Both the position numbers and the translations under genes were made by a program. From Mytilus galloprovincialis (taxonomy: Eukaryota > Mollusca > Bivalvia > Mytilida > Mytilidae), in the NCBI RefSeq assembly GCF_965363235.1, contig NC_134851.1, positions 37,848,321 to 37,912,320 of the forward strand: DNA of 64,000 nt, given 5' to 3'. Below are positions 1 through 12,500 of this stretch, piece after piece. The notes under the pieces are model-generated. The model saw nothing but the letters and a program-made list of their open reading frames with translations, searched no databases and had not been told where the DNA came from. The first letter of the stretch is position 1, and every line of letters starts with the position of its first letter.

Positions 1-1505
1 TTATGCAATGCAGATACAAAAGTCGACTTCCCTAAACTGGTTAATTGACTTAAAATTTCAATCGAGGTTTTTTTAGCATATTTTTTATTCACTGCATAAA
101 ATTAAACGACATTTGTCTGTTCTTTGGACTTAATCGAGCAAGTTGCAAAGGACTTGACATATCACGGAATATTTACTGAAACTATCCGTCAATTATTTTG
201 ATTTTACAATAAGACTTTTCTGACAAAGTATATTTGATGTTTTATAACGAAAAAACATAGAATATAAACATATACAAACAAAGTATGTGACATATATCAG
301 TGTACTTTAATTGAAAATATGTGTATATAATAACTAAAAAGGTAGTAATTTCATATATCATTTGAGAGCAAATTATTGACTAATACACAAAATGGGACGG
401 AAGGCAAGTGATTGAGTTCCGTGTTGAAATTGAAGATTTTTACTCCATTCTTTTTCCATTGATTTCTTAAGGTTTTTTTCATATTTTGGTTCCGAAATTT
501 TTATCACTTATTAGTTTTATTAAATACTATATGCTTAAAATATTATGGGATAATTTTTATTACTACTATGAAGAAGAAACTAAAGTTTGAGTCTGAATAT
601 GCAATTAAAATTATCTCAATTTTAAATAGTCTGAACTTCACAAATTTTATAGATTAGAAGAAAATAAAATACTGAATAGCATATTTTGACATGTAAAAAT
701 AGCTTCAGGAAAAACGATTTCAATTAAATGTAAGCAAACATACCCATTTTTTTCATTTTGAAAAAGGGGGATTGAAACTCTCTAATATACTACCAGTCAT
801 TAAAACAACTTTTTAGAAAAAAGTGACCGTACGAAATTCTGACGACAGGGCAAAAACTAAAGAAGACATATTTGTCTTTAAGTTAAGACTATTTTTAGCC
901 GTGTGTTATTTGGGGAGATTAAACTCGCGATCTAGACGACTTTTTACACTTCTGTCACCGCACTATAATAGACATGTTTACCATGTTAGTAATGGTAGAC
1001 CGGATGCTTGGAAACATTTTTGGAACTTTATTTTTTTCAAGTTTTGTTCTCATTGGCTGAAATACTTTAAAACGATGCAAACCAAGAAATGCTACATTTG
1101 TAACAGCTCACATGCCCTTTTAGGTCAGATCAGATAGAAAAGATTCAGCATTTGAATAAACCCTGAATATATATTCAATATATTGTGAAATGAAGCACAG
1201 TTTAATTGTATCCATAAACTCCTTGTTCAAAGGGAAATAACTCAAACGGAATAAATCATATTCTATTCCTTTGCTTCTGAAAAGATCCAAACTCAACAAC
1301 GAAAACAGCTAAAATGGTGAAAATTGACCTTGACCTTCATTTAGTCGCATGAAACTACACATTTATTTAAATTTGAAAAGATTTCATCAACGCGTTTTCA
1401 TGTTTTAAATGACACTTTTTGACAGCCGTACGCCCGTCCGCCGCCCGTCGTACACCCCAAATCATTTCATCCGGTTAAAAAAAAAAAGAAAGAAAAAAGA
1501 CATAC
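1..1505. other. Sequence 3' of the last recognised carnosine-synthase exon; no gene seen
   Basis: AT-rich sequence with no convincing exon on either strand. Because the gene on the minus strand still lacks its C-terminal ATP-grasp segment and stop codon at 1,506, this stretch is either intron or holds an exon too short to recognise. Open frames here are short, start with GTG or TTG and resemble nothing known to me. Confidence 0.4.
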
Positions 1506-1802
1506 CTATAAGTTCAGTTCGTGCTCCAACGCCTCCTTTGATGTCTGCAGACAATCCACGTTCATATTCAATAATACGCTCCATGACCTTTTCTGAACCT
1601 GTGGAAACTTTATTCAATAAACGATTCATTTCATCTTCTTCCATATTCCACATTTTCATTGTTGTTTCAAAAGTTTGGGGAATAGTGTTATCGCCATTGA
1701 TTGGTTGATGTTTCAGACCTATCCCACAAACCATCTGTGTTGTGATTGGTGTATCGTCTACTCTTCTACATACATTGGTCCTCCATCTGAATGAGTAATC
1801 AG
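1506..1802 (-). CDS. CARNS1-like: Carnosine synthase-like, exon 4
   Basis: Acceptor tttttcag just above 1,802; donor G|GTATGT below 1,506. The first two bases complete the alanine codon begun in exon 3, giving PELADYSFRWRTNVCRRVDD. It encodes about 98 residues of the ATP-grasp core, including the QMVCGIG strand and a helical stretch (EEDEMNRLLNKVSTGSEKVM). It ends in phase 1, so a further exon is required. Confidence 0.75.
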
Positions 1803-4800
1803 CTGAAAAACAAATAATTGTTTCCACAATTAATATATAATTGGATGTCCGGGGTTATTGATGATTGCTTCATTTCAAATTTTTAGAAAAGGTAACTAAA
1901 AATATCTTGTTTTTTATTTAAAAGAAAAACATGTCCCCTATACCTCACCCCATCATACAAGACTGCTTTTAAACATCATTTGCTGTCTTCTCTGATGTAA
2001 TCAAATCAAGATAAACAAGTTATATTATAACAAGAATGTGTCCCCAGTACACGAATGCCCCACTCGCACTATCAATTTCCATGTTCAGTGGACCGTGACA
2101 TTGGGGTAAAAACTCTAATTTGGCATTAGAATTAGAAAGATCAGATCATAGGGAACATGACCAGAAAACATAATGCCCCTCTACAATCGTAGGTGGGGCA
2201 TAAAAATAAGATGTGGTATGATTGTCAATTAGACAACTGTCCTTAAGAGACCAAATGACATAGAAACTAACAACTATCGGTCACCTTTATCAATGAGTAA
2301 AACCCATACCGCATAGTCATCTTTATAGGGCCCAAACGTAAATCAATTCAAACGGTATAATACATATATCCAAGAGCAGGGGCGGATCCAGACATTTTTA
2401 AAGGGGGTTCCAAACCTGGACAGGACAAAGGGGCTTCCAACGATGTGTCCCCATTCAAATGCATTGATCGTAAAAAAAAAAAGAGGGGGATCAAACACGC
2501 AACCCTCTCCTGGATCCGCCACTGCAAGAGTTACATTGTTAAACACTAGTATAATATTACCTAATTCTGGATTTGCAGCTTCTACAGGTTGATAAAACGT
2601 TTCAACCAAGACTGTGTTCTCCAATTCCAATAAAGTCAGCAAGTCAAGTACAGCTTTACAAATTTCTTCCACATTTTTCACTTTATGGAACGTCACACAT
2701 CTACTACCGTGCCACATGGTACCAGAGGGTTTTACCACGATCTATTTATAGATAAAAATACAAAATAAATACAATAGATACAAATACGTTTTTCGACTTG
2801 TCGTGTTGTATAAAAAGATTGTGATATGCAAGTATGTATTCCTTCTTTTCGAACGTTTCTCAGTCCCGTTTTTTTGTAACAGAAAAAACATTTAAAAGAG
2901 GCAAAATTTTTCATCAAAAGAACGTACCGTTTTTGGTTGGGTTTGAGTGGAATTTTTGTTTGTTTTAACTTGTTACTATATCAATTTTGTCTTTTTCTAA
3001 TCTTTCTTTTTGTCAAATTCTAATCTTTCCTTGAAATAAATATTGTATTGCCCTTCAGTTTTAAATTTTGTTCTTTAAAAACTTTAAAAAAAATTTGTGT
3101 AATATACTACAGCGTAACCTTTCAGAAAAAACAATTTAAACCTACCTTTTCAAATGATCTGACTCTCTCCATATTCAGGAACTGACGTACGTTTTCTTCT
3201 ACGTAATTATCTATGCCATCTTTATTTTCGACGATCAAAACTTTCATATTTGCGTCTTCTGGAATATTGTATTCATACGATGGTTTGTATGCAATAGCTA
3301 GGGTTTCTGGGTAATTTACTCCCGCTTCCGCCATCCATATACGTGACAGTAGTTTATCGTCTACATACTTGCACAGCTCAATAGAACTGGACATTGGACA
3401 ATCCAAGTCTTGCTCAAGTTCCACACCATCATTTCTTTGGCCATCGGTGATGGCCTTTGTGAAGAAATTTACAAAATAGGAACACCGTCTAGGCGTCGGG
3501 AAGACATCGATATAGGTTGTTCCTGATCGATCAAATACAATTGCCTTCTTGACCAACAGCGAATGCAGACCTTCACCTTTATTAGATTTCTCCTTTACAA
3601 CCCATGTTGGTGACAACACCAGCAGCATATCGCCCGGACATTGGCGCCCACCTTCCAACAGTATCGCCAGGCATTCCACTGGTGATGCTAAAACAACTAT
3701 TGCGACTTCCGTATCACGCTTTCGTGTTCTCGGCTGTTTCGTTCTGTCGAAAGTCTCGGGAAGGTTGTTTTCAAACAAGCTGTACTGTAAAGCATTGTAG
3801 TAATCTTGAATGTTGACGTCATCTTTGTTCAGTGAGACAGACGGGTCTGGTGGTGAAAGGTCGACATCAGTGTCCCAGGCGGTATAGCTACCACAGGTAG
3901 TGGTATATTCTACTGCTTTATGGGCTAATTCCTCCTGCTTCTGTAGTATATGGTTCTGAAATATAAAAAAAATCTTTGAGTTTATTTTTTATAGGAATTT
4001 GTCATATGTACATATTCAATATGACTCTTTTTCTCTGGAAGTGGTGTGGAAAAGGAGAGGGGGGTCTAGAAAATTGTTTTGTAAAACTGTAATAATTATT
4101 ATATAATGAAATGAAATGTCATAAATACCAGCAGCATGTGTATTTTTTTAATAAACTATGGTTTTAACCATTTAAATGGGAAACTTTTCTGTTTCATAAA
4201 TATAAAAATGAGGATAAAGGTATACATTGTAGTATGCAATTGTTTTCACTTGACCAACTGCCCATAAATTTGACAATGAACACTATGTTCAAGTTAAGTC
4301 GCAGGTGCTATATATCGTATAGTAGCTCATATAACCATAAATAAATTATTTCAATACGTCTGTAATGTTTTTTTTTTAAATTACAAAAAGCGGTCAATTC
4401 TTTCCCTTTTTGATGATTTTTTAAATTGTGTGTATTTACTTCTTGTCAAATTTCTTCTTCATTTGTTATTTCTATTTTATGTTTTGTATCAAAAACAAAA
4501 TAATATGTGGTAATGGAGGACCGAGTTTGTAAGAGTTCATGGGGGAGAGGGGGAGGGGGCAAACATTCGAAAAAAAGGTCTTTTACAATTTAGGCGTGCG
4601 AGAGTTTCATTATTGGATTATGTCTATTCAGTGCAAAAAAAAAAACAGATGCTCCGCAGGGCGCAGCTTTATACGACCGCAGAGGTTGAACCCTGAACGG
4701 TTGGGGCAAGTATGGACACAACATTGAAGCTGGATTCAGCTCTAAATTTGGATTGTGATTGAATAGTTGACACAGCATAGGTTTCGGACACAGAATGAAT

Positions 4801-7800
4801 GTGGTCTAATGAACTTAAAATATTTTGTTTGCCTTTGAGCAATTCACTATGCTGTTGAATATTAATCCTCTCAAAAAAATGTTTGAAGAAATTTTCTTTT
4901 TATTTATGAAATCTGAAAATGAGAAAAATTTACCCCCCCCCCCCCCATTTTTTTTCACATCCCCCTTTCCCTTTTTCCAAAACTGATCTCAATTCAAATT
5001 TCTAATGGAGTTTGCAACAATAACTACTCATTTAAATACATCATAAAATATTTAAATGTAACAAAAGGTGCTTGTGATCACTGAATGGTAATGATTGTTT
5101 TAATTTATCAGTTGGTAGTAAAAGTGAATATACATTGTTTATTGTATAAAACAATGATTTAAGTTGATTCAACTACTATTCTGGACAAAGAAAGATAACT
5201 CCAATCAATTGAAATTTTCTTGCTATTGCACAATATTGTGCAATTAGATATTTCTTGTTATTGCGCAATATTGTGCAATTGAAAATATTTGCTATTGCAC
5301 AATACTGTGCAATTGAAGATTTCTTGCTATTGCACAATACTGTGCAATTGAAAATTTCTTGCTATTGCACAATACTGTGCAATTGAAGATTTCTTGCTAT
5401 TGCTGAATACTGTGCAATTGAAAATTTCTTGCTATTGCACAATACTTAATATAATAATTTTGGATCCTGATTTGAACCAACTTGAAAACTGGGCCCATAA
5501 TCAAAAATCTAAGTACATGTTTAGATTCAGCATATCAAAAAAAACTGAAGAATTCAATTTTTGTTAAAATCAAACTTAGTTTAATTTTTGGACCCTTTGG
5601 ACTTTAATGTAGACCAATTTGAAAACAGGACTAAAACTTAAGAATCTGCATACACAGTTAGATTTGGCATATCAAAGAACCCCAATTATTCAAATTTTGA
5701 TGAAATCAAACAAAGTTTAATTTTGGACCCCGATTTGGACCAATTTGAAAACTGGGCCAATAATAAAAAATCTAAGTACATTTTTAGATTCAGCATATCA
5801 AAGAACCCCAAGGATTCAATTTTTGTTAAAATCAAACTAAGTTTAATTTTGGACCCTTTGGTCCTTAATGTAGACCAATTTGAAAACGGGATCAAAAATT
5901 AAGAATCTACATACACAGTTAGATTCGGCATATCAAAGAACCCCAATTATTCAATTTTTGATAAAATCAAACAAAGTTCAATTTTGGACCCTTTGGGCCC
6001 CTTATTCCTAAACTGTTGGGACCAAAACTCCCAAAATCAAACCCAACCTTCCTTTAGTGATCATAAACCTTGTGTTTAAATTTCATAGATTTCTATTTAC
6101 TTATACTAAAGTTATGGTGCGAAAACCAAGAATAATGCTTACTTGGGCCCCTTTTTGGCCCTTAATTCCTAAACTGTTCAGCCCTCAACTCCCAAAATCA
6201 ATCCCAACCTTCCTTTTGTGGTCATAAACCTTGTGTTTTAATTTCATTGATTTCTATTTACTTATACTAAAGTTATTGTGCGAAAACCAAGAATAATGCT
6301 TATTTGGGCCCTTTTTTGGCCCCTAATTCATAAACTGTTTGAACTAAAACTCCCAAAATCAATCCCAACCTTCCTTTTGTGGTCATAAACCTTGTGTCAA
6401 AATTTCATAGATTTCTATTTACTTATACTAAAGTTATAGTGCGAAAACCAAGAAAATGCTTATTTGGGCCCTTTTTGGCCCCTTATACCTAAAATGTTGG
6501 GACCAAAACTCCCAAAATCAATCCCAACCTTCCTTTTGTAGTCATAAACCTTGTGTTAAAATTTCATAGATTTTTATTCACGTTTACTAAAGTTAGAGTG
6601 CGAAAACTAAAAGTATTCGGACGACGACGACGACGACGACGCAGACGACGACGCCAACGTGATACCAATATACGACCAAAATTTTTTTTAATTTTGCGGT
6701 CGTATAAAAACAATGCAGTGCTTTAATATATATTTATAAGGCGTGGGTTGTTATTTAGGTATTTTAGCAAAGGCACTAGCCAATCAAAAGCAACTGAATA
6801 AATTATGTTTATTAGCAAATATCCAAATATGTGCTCAGAATGTTATGTGTTAGAATACATTGCTGACAAAAATAAGTTTTACTTTATGTACATGATGTAC
6901 AATAAAATATCCAATAAACGGAACAAAATATCATTTTCAATAGAGACAAAAGAAAATATTTTTTGGAGGTAGCTATTTATTCCAAAAGCAGTACAACTTT
7001 TATGTATAACGTACAATTAACAACCTCCTTCCGTACATCCTGCAGAATTCATTGGTAGGTAGAAAAGTGACGTTAAAGGTCAAAAATTATTGTAGAAAGA
7101 ATTGTAGTTAAATCCCAGAATACTAATATAGGTTATACCATTAATTTTTCATGTGTTTGGGTGTGAAAGTATTGCTTTAGATAATTAAAAAAAAAATAAG
7201 GCAATACAGATTCAACTTCTTATTTGTTGGGGGGGGGGGGGGGTCAAACACTTCAAAAATAATTTCGATTTAAGATACGTAGATGCGAAATTATTGTTGG
7301 CAACTAAGCGTCCAGTGGCAAATATTTCATGGTCGTCACTTAGTATTATGCATGTTCCACACTTAGTGTACTGTATATAACTCGAAGTGATTCATACGTA
7401 GTATTAATATGCAATGCAAACATGCATATATATGCACATCGATAACGTCCAGTCAGTTATATGTTTCCGCCCAAAGCAAGTCTACACACGGAAGACAGTG
7501 TTCATTGCTGAGAAAAACACGGTGACTCATGGCGTATTTAAAAGCATTCCATCAACGCATATCTATAAAGAATGTATGCAAAAAGGGGGGGGGGGGGTAA
7601 AGAGAAAAAGCTTTATAAACTTAATTTTTCAATTTATCATTGAATTTCGATACATGTGGTCTTTTAAACATGGTTTTTTTTTTTCGTTTGTTATTGTTTT
7701 GTTTGTTGTTTTTGTAAAAAAAAAGAAAGAAAAAAAGGGGGTGTAAATAAGCTAATAATGTTATTAACAAAGTATAATTTGACATGCATTCCAATGTATT

Positions 7801-8413
7801 TAAAATGCAACTGTACAGTCAATTTGCATTGACCGTAGATATAGTTTTAACACTCAATGTCACTGACCGTTTGCCGACTTGTTTATGATGTTGACAATGC
7901 GTTTACAATGCAATAAGGCCGGGAATTTTGACTTGTCTTCTTGATATTCAAAATGGATGATTTTAAACCAAATACTTCATTTTATAGTTTGGACAGTAGC
8001 GGAGTATATAAAATAAAAAGAATATAAAATTTTTAACTATTCTTTGTCTCATTTCATTTGCACTTCCAAGCTCGAAACAGGATAGAAATGCACGACAAAT
8101 TCTTGCATTCTACCTGCCGTTTTACACTTGAACACATAATTTCATATTTCTAGACAATGTAATGTTATTCTACATGTATTACACAGATTGTCATGGTTAA
8201 AAGATTGCAGTAGAGATGCCGGCCGGCAAAGTTAAAAGATAGGGGTATCGCCATCAAGACGTTAGAAAAACGGACGTATTTAAATATCGACAAATTGTCA
8301 TTGCTAAATAAATGCACTAAATAAATGCTTACCTTTATCGGTAAGCTATTATCCTTATCCTTTAAAATAAGATTGCTCATTAAAGAAATACTCTCTTCTG
8401 TAGACAACGACAT
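1506..8413 (-). CDS. CARNS1-like: Carnosine synthase-like ATP-grasp ligase gene, 5' part (four exons, 3' end missing)
   Basis: The exons, in transcript order, are 8413-8333, 3955-3146, 2741-2561 and 1802-1506; together they encode about 456 residues without a stop. Every junction is GT-AG and phases match (0, 0, 1). Carnosine synthase 1 joins beta-alanine to L-histidine in the cytosol using ATP. The call rests on family blocks: LVLSPTWVVKE and a PTPRRCSYFV segment in exon 2, MAEAGVNYPETLA before the ATP-grasp domain, IVVKPSGTMWHGSR opening the ATP-binding subdomain (residue ~298), and QMVCGIGLKHQPINGDNTIP plus ADIKGGVGARTELIG near the break. These line up with what I remember of vertebrate CARNS1. 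Substrate specificity cannot be read from sequence, so another dipeptide ligase of the same ATP-grasp group is possible. The C-terminal metal- and ATP-binding segment is not in the window. Confidence 0.75.
2032..2340. repeat. Two adjoining bivalve-type interspersed repeats in intron 3
   Basis: The left part (about 2,032-2,195) begins aacaagaatgtgtccccagt and contains cccactcgcactatcaattt, a sequence I recognise as widespread in bivalve genomes. The right part (about 2,205-2,340) is the SINE-like repeat with the core aagatgtggtatgattgtca, followed by tagacaactgtcc and acccataccgcat. Other copies of the second repeat lie near 12.0, 39.8, 48.8 and 62.5 kb. No terminal duplication was found. Confidence 0.6.
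2379..2526. mobile_element. D-family MITE (gcggatcc ends), copy 1
   Basis: It starts ggggcggatccagac and ends tcctggatccgccactg, so the tips are inverted repeats of GTGGCGGATCCAGG type. The interior has the family signature tccccattcaaatgcattga. About 148 bp, in intron 3 of the carnosine-synthase-like gene. Other copies or parts lie at 34.7, 44.05, 45.34 and 45.9 kb. Confidence 0.65.
2561..2741 (-). CDS. CARNS1-like: Carnosine synthase-like, exon 3
   Basis: Acceptor aatag above 2,741; donor TTAG|GTAATA below 2,561. The exon opens in phase 0 with IVVKPSGTMWHGSRC, the lysine- and glycine-rich strand-loop that closes over ATP in ATP-grasp enzymes, followed by VTFHKVKNVEEICKAVLDLL and VLVETFYQPV. 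It is 181 bp and leaves one base for exon 4. Confidence 0.75.
3146..3955 (-). CDS. CARNS1-like: Carnosine synthase-like, exon 2
   Basis: Acceptor tatatttcag above 3,955; donor AAAG|GTAGGT below 3,146; exactly 270 codons in phase 0 at both ends. It begins NHILQKQEELAHKAVEYTT, and the reading frame is open throughout. It holds the N-terminal conserved region (LLEGGRQCPGDMLLVLSPTW; VDDKLLSRIWMAEAGVNYPE) and ends at NMERVRSFEK. It is the longest exon of the gene. Confidence 0.78.
5215..5450. repeat. Tandem array of short hairpins, TTGCACAATACTGTGCAA type
   Basis: About seven units of roughly 33 bp. Each unit is a near-perfect palindrome (attgcacaatactgtgcaat) joined by a gaaaatttcttgct-like spacer. 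The equivalent site in B copy 2 (19,870-19,960) has only about three units, so copy number varies between elements. Confidence 0.85.
6619..6652. repeat. GAC trinucleotide microsatellite in B copy 1
   Basis: An uninterrupted gacgacgac run, then cagacgacgacgcc, about 55 bp from the right end of the element. B copy 2 has the same tract at about 20,800-20,842, so it is part of the element and not a random microsatellite. Confidence 0.85.
8333..8413 (-). CDS. CARNS1-like: Carnosine synthase-like, exon 1 with start codon
   Basis: An ATG at 8,413 opens 27 codons (MSLSTEESISLMSNLILKDK...) ending AAG|GTAAGC, a strong donor in phase 0. There is no signal peptide, consistent with a cytosolic enzyme. 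The first exon has no family motif, so its assignment rests on phase and donor quality. No clear TATA box was seen upstream (8,414-8,600). Confidence 0.6.
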
Positions 8414-9300
8414 AGTTAAATGAATTCAAGGCGAATGGATTTTTGTTTAAATACGATTCATAATAAAACAACATTGATCGCGTGAAAACTACTGCGATCC
8501 GGTTCATACTGCTTTAGTTGAGGTGATACGAGCTAATACCGGCGGTCAACATCGGCAATCAGCTGTTTTCTTCGTGGTTATTAACCGAAACTAGAATTTA
8601 TTAACATCTTGAACTTTTATTTTTAGAATGTTGCATATGTTTACAAATAGAAAAATATTTAGGATTGAACGGATGTTGATAAATGATTGGGATTAAATGT
8701 TTTCAAATTGTTATTAATCAGAGTTAGTAATTATTTATAATTTACAAAAATTGTTTATTAATTGTCAATATATGACAAATTAATATGTGATTAATTTACA
8801 AGTGTTTATTGTTTATCGTAACATGTACATTTCGCTTTTGTTTGTTTGTCATACATTTGCCATCTCTTCAGAGGGGAACAACCATTTTGGCATTTCATAA
8901 AAGGAAAAGGGGGTGTTATAAAATATAAATTTTTTACAACTTCAATCAAACCGAATTTTTACAGAATTCTTAAAGCGGGTGATAAAGGGGGAATTAGGGT
9001 TGGAATACTTTTCTAGTTGATGATCTATGCATTAATTTGAATGGGGACATGTAGTTGTACCTTCTTTTTAATATATATACCGGCTATAAAAGGCCATGCA
9101 GCACATGCTTTTCTGAGACGAGTGCCTGTGACATGCAGACATGAAAATATGAAATAGCTTAGATTGACAAAACTAACGGCTTATTTATACCAAAAACATT
9201 ACGAAAAACTTTGTTTATCCTAACATTTTTAAATGTTGTTTTGTTTGTCTTTTAATTATAAGAATAGACATTTGATTTCGAAGAGGGCGGTGTCTTTATT
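8414..9300. other. Upstream region of the carnosine synthase-like gene; no other gene seen
   Basis: AT-rich sequence with a slightly GC-richer patch at 8,480-8,580 that could hold the minus-strand promoter. No core promoter motif can be assigned by eye. Confidence 0.35.
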
Positions 9301-9567
9301 AATATTGAGGCTCCCGCAGGGTCAAAAACGACCTGCGACCTCTGGGCTTTTTAGAGGCGACTTCCGACCTGAGAGCCTTCTAAAAACGACCTGCGACCTG
9401 TAAAATTTGGAAAAAACGACCTGCGACCGACTTCCGTCCTCTGTGTTGGGAAAAACGACCTGCGACCTGTACATTTCCCTTAAAAAGTTAAACGACCTGT
9501 CGACGAATTTAAAAGCGACCTGACGACCTGAAAGGGGGGGGGGGTACCCTGTGGGAGCCTCAATATT
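9301..9567. mobile_element. Small TIR element with internal ACGACCTGCGACCT repeats
   Basis: The ends are a 22-bp inverted repeat with one mismatch (left aatattgaggctcccgcagg, right cctgtgggagcctcaatatt). The interior repeats acgacctgcgacctg-type words about six times at irregular 35-55 bp spacing, then has an 11-G run before the right end. The outermost AATATT is itself palindromic, so the target duplication (possibly ATAT) is ambiguous. It has no coding capacity. Confidence 0.75.
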
Positions 9568-12500
9568 GGTTTGATTTTTTTTAACATGTTTGTCAAATGC
9601 AATAAAATTATTTCTCGAAATGGTAACTTTATTGTGTTAACATTTCAAATCTTGACAAAATTTTAGTTTTAGAAATTTTGGAATAATAGCCTATTACAAT
9701 GGAAAATCGAATTACAAAAAGTTAACCAAAGAATAAAAGTTAAAGACAAGACTAGTTTATTTATCTAAGAAATATGGTTGAATTATAATATTAAATGTTA
9801 GTTATTTACAGCAGAAACTTTCCAAGATGGATGGGAAAACAGCTATTTTCTAAAGGAGAAATTCATAAACGACATTTATTTGAATTTTGTCATTATTTTT
9901 TTATTTTTTTTATACTTCCAGGATCCATGGAGAAGGTCCATGTTTAGAACCCCTTCTTTTTTTTCGATTATGAATTAAGAGAATGTTTCAGGGTAGTTTG
10001 AACATCGCCTAGCTTATAAAAATGAGTGGATTTGCGCCTGTGAACAATGAACTTTCAAATTGTTAGGACTGCAAAATAGGGGGCGGTCATAAGGCACAAT
10101 TGCAAGATATAGAGATGAAATACTTCTGATCTTTAATTTGTAAAAAAATAATATGAAAGTTTAATTTTTCATGATGAAGCTTTTATCTGGTGCATGAAGT
10201 AATCGTGTATCATGAACTAGGCAGATTGCCATTATTGCACACACGAAACTGTAGAATGTATAAATACTGGTTTAAACTGACTGTACTTCGAAATAACACA
10301 GCACGGAAATGGCGAATGTATCAAAGAGACAATAAACAAAGAGCAAAAAGAAGCTGAATCTCACCAATAGGCCTACTTCGCAACAAGAAAATTCCGCACC
10401 AGGAGGGATTGCTTCAGCTGGTCCCTTAACAATAACGCATACTAGGTCATCAAAATAGACGCCAAGATTAGCAAAGGCTGGAGGCTCCCGACTTGGGACA
10501 GCTAGGCGCAAAAATGCGGCGAAATTAACATTTTTTTGTGAGATCTCAATCCTCCCCATATATATCTCTGGCCAGTGAGGAATAAACCATGTTCAGCAAG
10601 GAAAGCCATATATGGCTCGAAAAAACATTTCGTATCTTTTACAAAACAATATTTTGTACTTCAATTTTGTATATATATCAAACGGAAATGACAAACGAAC
10701 CAAATATTACACAATAAACACTGCACGAACAAAATATTACACAATAAACACTGCATGAAAAAAAAACCTCCGTAAAATGAATAAAAGCAAAACAATCAAC
10801 ACATATTCAATATGAATAAATTTAGACTTCCCCTACTTAATTTTCGTCATGGCTGTTTACAAAAGGGTTCTAAGCCTCTGTTTCTTTTAAAAGTTATGGA
10901 CAGAGATGGCCAAGGAGCGAACTCTCCACCCGAGACCAAATTCGATATGAATTGGTAAATTTACTATAGATCACGGTACGACCTTAAAAATATGCAAAAC
11001 CCATGCATACCGCAAAGTCAGCTATAATTAAAAGGTCCCAAAATGACAAATTTCAACCAATTAAGACGAGAAAACTAGGGGCCTGATAAATGTTTGTACA
11101 AAACAATAAGCGAAATACAAATATAGTATACAGCAAAAAACGACAACCGTTGGGTAACAGGCTCCTGGCATGCGCCAGGCATATATAGAAAGGGGCGGGT
11201 TTAAACTAGTTTTGAAACTTTGAAGGTTTACGATCCACTTTAGCCTTATCCGGATCGAAATTGTTGGCTATGAACAATCGTGGGTACATTAGTACTGTAT
11301 TACTCATTTATTCATTTATAACAAATTATCATATTTAGAAAAGTTCAGTAACCGGAAGTAATTACAGCGGAATAATTTGCGTATGACACAAAAAGATGTG
11401 GGGGTCCGGTCAACCCCTGCTTAGGCAGTTAGCATGTTAAGAATCAAGTTTTTTGAAATCTTGAACTGATTTTTCGGGTCTCGTGCCAAATATTAGGTAA
11501 AACAAACCCCGTTAGTGCATGTATACTCGGAGAATAAAATAAATAGTTGCGTTTCACAAATTAAATTACTGGTGAAATCAAACGCGTTTTAAATCTTCAT
11601 TTTCTTTACTCTCAACACACAATACAAAATATTTCTTATTAAAACGTGTAAATGACTAACATTGATAATATTGAAATTTTTTTTTTGACAATTACACCAA
11701 AAAAGTTCAAGCCACAAAAAAATAACCATGAAATATCATCATATACATGTACATGATTTTTTCTTGAAAGTCTTTTAATCATAGAACTGAAAATTTATCA
11801 TATATTAGTATTTTTCTAGAGGTTATTGCTTTGTCAACTGGACCGATTAACTCGCAAGATGAGTAAAGTGTGCGAGTCAGCGGCACATGTTACATATAAA
11901 TACATGTAACTTAAATTGTAGAAAAAACATGCATGTGTTATGATAATCTTTATTTACCAAAGTCTTAACAACTAGAGGCATACACCATTAAATATACATA
12001 CATATAGATATAGGAATATGTGGTATGACGGTGCCAATGAGACAACTCTCCATGATCCAAGTCACAATTTATAATATAGTTAACCATTATAAGTCAAGGT
12101 ACGGCCTTCAAAACGGAGCCTAAGCTCACACCGAACAGTAAGCTACATGTATAAAGGGCCCCAAAAATTACTAGTGTAAAAACCATTCAAACGGGAAAAC
12201 CAACGGTTTAATCTATATATAAAAAACAAGAAACGTGAAATACTTATGAACCACATAGACAGACGACAACCACTGAACATCCGGTTCCGGACTAAGGACA
12301 GGTGCAAACAATAAACTAAATGTAGTACATAAAATAGCAGAATGCATTGTGAAGCATATTACAACGTGTCAAATCTTATTGTTTGTGAACCAAATTGTAC
12401 TAACTCTTTCATATTATTTGAACTCATTAATTGCATATTTTTTTTTACATAAAAAGTTGACGTTCTGATAATAAGGTTTGACGAAATAAAATCTAAATAA

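Larger units (their letters stand above)
4650..6707 (+). mobile_element. B-family non-autonomous element, copy 1
   Basis: The left end reads gctccgcagggcgcagcttt followed by atacgaccgca; the right end reads tgcggtcgtataaaa, so the tips are inverted repeats (TTTATACGACCGCA). Interior, in order: a segment with tgacacagcataggtttcgg, a poly-C run, a tandem hairpin array (5,215-5,450), several repeats of the type ttggaccctttggacc, three or four units of cccaaaatcaatcccaacct (period about 180 bp), then a GAC microsatellite close to the right end. No coding capacity. Copy 2 lies at 18.96-20.9 kb and a diverged inverted copy at 46.45-47.39 kb. Family name unknown to me. Confidence 0.75.
3956..8332 (-). 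other. Intron 1 of the carnosine synthase-like gene
   Basis: A 4.4-kb intron bounded by AAG|GTAAGC and ttcag. It contains B-family element copy 1 (4.65-6.7 kb) and poly-G runs at 7,229-7,243 and 7,585-7,597. The remaining AT-rich sequence shows no recognisable coding or RNA feature. Confidence 0.7.

Noticed and set aside
823..1137. 104-codon plus-strand open frame
   Set aside because: Begins with GTG, no family resemblance, no splice context; probably chance.
10272..10559. 95-codon minus-strand open frame
   Set aside because: No recognised domain beyond a hydrophobic tail; flanking sequence is repeat-like and no splice sites frame it.
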